From NCBI GenBank assembly GCA_937973905.1, contig CALJJR010000103.1:1-33772 (forward strand): DNA of 33,772 nt, written 5' to 3'. This stretch comes from an uncultured Arenicella sp. (GTDB taxonomy: Bacteria > Pseudomonadota > Gammaproteobacteria > Arenicellales > Arenicellaceae). Shown here in pieces: positions 31,402 to 33,772 of the stretch (position 1 is the stretch's first letter; each line of letters starts with the position of its first letter). The notes below the pieces were generated by a model. The model did no database searches. It saw nothing but the letters and a program-made list of their open reading frames with translations, and was not told where the DNA came from. Both the position numbers and the translations under genes were made by a program.

Positions 31402-33357
31402 CTACTGCGCCCGGATTAATACCACCCAGTCTTCATCCGGGTCATTGGTAGCATCGGGCGGGTTACCCAGCGCGCGCTCGCCACCGCCACTAATCGTACT
31501 CACTGACCCTGTTTGCAAGGCACCGCCAGTTCTTGGGTTGAACCATGCGACTGAGTAGCTACCACCAACACCGGTTAAATCCAAACTGACTCGTTCGTCG
31601 TCGTTGAGATAAACGGCATAAATGTCACCCACCTTGGCGAAACAGTATCCATCGTTGTCACTATTGTTGGAATTACCGATCAAATCATTGCGATTAGTCA
31701 TTTCTGAAAATGGCAGGTACGTTGTGAAGAACTCATGCGCATAGCGGTTGTAATCCCACATTTGATCGCGACTGCGCCAGTCTTCACAAGTAAGGTCAGT
31801 ACAAGGCACCCGGTAACCAAAATAATACTCAACACCAGCACCCCCAGCCATCAGATTACCCCACAGCGTTTCATGACGAATATTGTATTGGCTCACATTG
31901 ACGTCATTGCCGTTGGAGTCTTGGCCAGCGTAGCCTTCAAAGCCGAGATCAGGCGGTACTCCTATCTGCGCACCACCTTGTTCATCATTGGCCACTATCC
32001 AACGTTTGCCCTCTGCAATGCTCTCTTCTATCCACTGCAAAGTGTCGCGATGCACATTGCCGTAGCCAGTTTGAATAGACGCTCCAGTAAGTTCAGAACG
32101 GTTGCCGAGTAGCGGCCGATAAACACTCTCTTGGCTGCCAGGGAATGTATGAATCACAATATTGTGATCATAGGGGTCCGTCGCGGCGATATACGCCGCC
32201 ATATCCTTTTGCTGCTGAGTCGTCTGCGTGTTCTCTTCGCCTAAGTTCCAATTAAGCGCAAGATGATGCCCAAATCTAGCGATCAATTCTCGGTAATAGA
32301 GTCGACGTTCTATGCCAACCTCACCCTCATCGAGCCCAGAACTGCCGTTGTCGTTTTCCTGCTCTTGGAGTTTAAAGTGCAAATACAAGCCAAGCTGATC
32401 GGCATGTTGAAACACGATTTCCCACTGCGCGAGCTTTGACACATCGTAACGTAGCCGTTCAGTGCCGCTTATAAATGGCCACACGGTTCGCGAGTCGCCG
32501 CCATAACTGTAAGTGAGAAAACTGAACGCGTTCTGCCCTTCGCTGGCGAGATAGTTCAGCGCCCCAATTAAGCCCTTACCCTTATCGTTCTTCCAAGTAG
32601 GGTCACCAGTTTGCCAATCACCCACATGAGCAGCAAAGGTTTTGACCCTAAAATCGGTTCCGTTTTGATGTTCAGTATCATCAAAGTCAGCATAGCCCAG
32701 CAAACCTTCAGGTGCGTCAGAACCCACTTTTAAAAAGTAGTCTCCGGACCCAGCATGTTTGAGGTAACGCTCGCCTACGTATTGCAATCGACCTTTCGCT
32801 CGAAAATCACGCCCGGTCTTATTACTTGGTGCAACACTGAACGAACCACTTAATCCGTGTACCCTCGCCACCGGAGATCCCCCACCGAGTATCGCGACGT
32901 CTTCGCCGCTAAAGAATTGATAGCTATAGCGCCATCGTCCACTTTGGTTTGGAGCAAACCGAACCCGCCAAACCTTGCCTGAGGTTGCCGAAGTATTTGC
33001 GGCATTGCCATCAGCCGCAAAAAAACCAGGGACAACAAAGCGCTCAGATTCGTTTTCAAAAATGACGTCTAATCGATAATCGGTAAAGGGATTGTCGGTT
33101 GAGGTTTCGCTTAGTTGCGGCCCATCAACATCCAAGGTAATTCGATGCCATACGCGGCGCTCGCCGGACACCCGTACACCGTTTGAGGCTGGTGGGCTTT
33201 CTCCTTCTTCATCCAGCAACAAATTGACCAGAGGAACCATAGTCGCAGCGGTATCGCTGGTCTTATTTACCGCGGCAGTTACGCTTGCGAACAGCAACGT
33301 AGCAACAAACGCTAGCACCACTCGCCGAAACTGAAACTTATGCGTTAAAGCAGGCAT
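31402..33357 (-). CDS. Secreted glycoside-hydrolase-like protein with DUF5060 and collagen-binding-like C-terminal domain
   Basis: 651 residues. Signal peptide at about 1-29 (LAFVATLLFASVTA). A DUF5060 beta-sandwich lies at about 66-165 (ERRVWHRITLDVDGP, VWRVRFAPNQSGRWRYSY). A TIM-barrel-like region lies at about 180-530, with GDYFLKVGSDAPEGLLGYAD, HADQLGLYLHFKLQEQEND and LALNWNLGEENTQT. The glutamate in NLGEEN is where clan GH-A enzymes hold the acid/base. A small domain at about 560-650 (YCFAKVGDIYAVYLND, YSVAWFNPRTGG) matches the putative collagen-binding domain often attached to such proteins. Export and attack on a polysaccharide are likely; the sugar is unknown. AGGT sits 8 bases before the ATG. 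The leader is 118 bases and holds no gene. Confidence 0.87.
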   Translation of the reverse strand: MPALTHKFQFRRVVLAFVATLLFASVTAAVNKTSDTAATMVPLVNLLLDEEGESPPASNGVRVSGERRVWHRITLDVDGPQLSETSTDNPFTDYRLDVIFENESERFVVPGFFAADGNAANTSATSGKVWRVRFAPNQSGRWRYSYQFFSGEDVAILGGGSPVARVHGLSGSFSVAPSNKTGRDFRAKGRLQYVGERYLKHAGSGDYFLKVGSDAPEGLLGYADFDDTEHQNGTDFRVKTFAAHVGDWQTGDPTWKNDKGKGLIGALNYLASEGQNAFSFLTYSYGGDSRTVWPFISGTERLRYDVSKLAQWEIVFQHADQLGLYLHFKLQEQENDNGSSGLDEGEVGIERRLYYRELIARFGHHLALNWNLGEENTQTTQQQKDMAAYIAATDPYDHNIVIHTFPGSQESVYRPLLGNRSELTGASIQTGYGNVHRDTLQWIEESIAEGKRWIVANDEQGGAQIGVPPDLGFEGYAGQDSNGNDVNVSQYNIRHETLWGNLMAGGAGVEYYFGYRVPCTDLTCEDWRSRDQMWDYNRYAHEFFTTYLPFSEMTNRNDLIGNSNNSDNDGYCFAKVGDIYAVYLNDDERVSLDLTGVGGSYSVAWFNPRTGGALQTGSVSTISGGGERALGNPPDATNDPDEDWVVLIRAQ

Positions 33358-33475
33358 AAAGGTACCTAATGAGTCGAGGAAGAGAGTTAAATCACAATAT
33401 AAAACAATTACTTAGTGGAACAGCTTCATTACCATGACGTAAACATTAGCAGTAAAAATTCTGATCTCGCGAGCG

Positions 33476-33772
33476 CTAATCGTCTTCCTCATCCAGCAGT
33501 TGCATCATAATTCCGGGGTTCATAAGCGGCTTTTCACCCCAGCTAGCTAAAACTTGTCGAGTCGGCGGTAGTCCGTTTTCCTCCGCATCGGGTGTTAGCA
33601 ACAATTCCACATATCTGACATCACCGTCGGCCGCCAGCAGATTTACTGCACGTGTGCTTAGCGCAGAACTGTCAGTTGGGCTTTTAGCGGGATCCCAACT
33701 GGCGTCCAACATCACGGTTTGCCATCGCCCACCTTGGATGAAGCGCAGACTTACATCACAGCCATCACTCGG
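33476..33772 (-). CDS. C-terminal part of an unidentified protein (runs off the window)
   Basis: The minus-strand frame is open from the window edge to the stop at 33476, giving the last 98 residues. They begin PSDGCDVSLRFIQGGRWQTV and continue with RYVELLLTPDAEENGLPPTR and GEKPLMNPGIMMQLLDEEDD. The tail is acidic. There is an internal GTG-ATG at 33715, but the sequence before it reads naturally, so this is a 3' fragment and not a small gene. I do not recognise the family. It is co-directional with and upstream of the secreted glycoside-hydrolase-like gene. Confidence 0.6.
   Translation of the reverse strand, partial: PSDGCDVSLRFIQGGRWQTVMLDASWDPAKSPTDSSALSTRAVNLLAADGDVRYVELLLTPDAEENGLPPTRQVLASWGEKPLMNPGIMMQLLDEEDD

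Noticed and set aside
1-33772. tRNA or rRNA genes, CRISPR arrays, insertion sequences, integrases, attachment sites, defence genes
   Set aside because: None recognised on either strand by reading; no repeat-spacer pattern, transposase or integrase motif was seen.

Overview
The window looks like part of a chromosome from a free-living, probably marine, gammaproteobacterium. The grounds are the TonB-dependent receptor style, a DUF1415 protein, a gammaproteobacterial-type BioB, the BCCT and AGCS transporters, and dense gene packing with near-even GC by eye. The genus cannot be fixed from the sequence. I see no rRNA, tRNA, CRISPR array, insertion sequence, phage gene or plasmid gene. The accessory character lies in catabolism and transport.

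Layout. (1) Bases 1-2414, minus strand: a TonB-dependent receptor interrupted by one in-frame TGA at 195-197. The same frame stays open behind that stop to the window edge. A 615-base gene-free leader lies upstream. (2) 3030-8611, minus strand: BCCT transporter, PaiB-like flavoprotein, GFA-family zinc protein, nitrilase, YgeA-type racemase and PhyH-type dioxygenase, listed in transcription order. A divergent IclR regulator follows at 8799-9575. (3) 9616-14373: an FAD/GcvT demethylating dehydrogenase co-directional with an XRE-cupin regulator, and divergent from a sodium:alanine/glycine symporter. (4) 14415-19733: a MocR-type regulator divergent from a GMC oxidoreductase, then an ATP-grasp ligase translationally coupled to an HMG-CoA lyase homologue. 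(5) 19974-23585: a two-subunit acyl-CoA dehydrogenase, a hotdog thioesterase and a PA1024-like flavin reductase. (6) 23666-25164: a lipoprotein formylglycine-generating enzyme overlapping a DUF1415 gene. (7) 25229-27828: a LuxR-type response regulator and its histidine kinase. (8) 27836-33772: bioB, a tandem DSBA-fold protein, an M19 dipeptidase homologue with altered metal ligands, a secreted DUF5060 glycoside-hydrolase-like protein, and the tail of an unidentified gene.

How they may work together (inference). Blocks 2 and 3 read as uptake and breakdown of one or more small nitrogen compounds such as methylated amino acids, betaines or nitriles. BCCT would import. The nitrilase, racemase and dioxygenase would modify. 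The DMGDH-like enzyme would remove methyl groups onto folate. The GFA protein may deal with formaldehyde-type products, and AGCS would move alanine or glycine. IclR, XRE-cupin and MocR proteins sit at the divergent promoters. Blocks 4 and 5 handle acyl-CoA intermediates. No single known pathway accounts for the whole set.

The observations most worth checking are the in-frame TGA in the receptor, the changed TM8 substrate box of the BCCT carrier, the two lost metal ligands in the M19 protein, the tandem DSBA protein, the lipoprotein FGE with both active-site cysteines, the ATP-grasp/HMGL pair, and the palindromic operator candidates in the divergent promoters.
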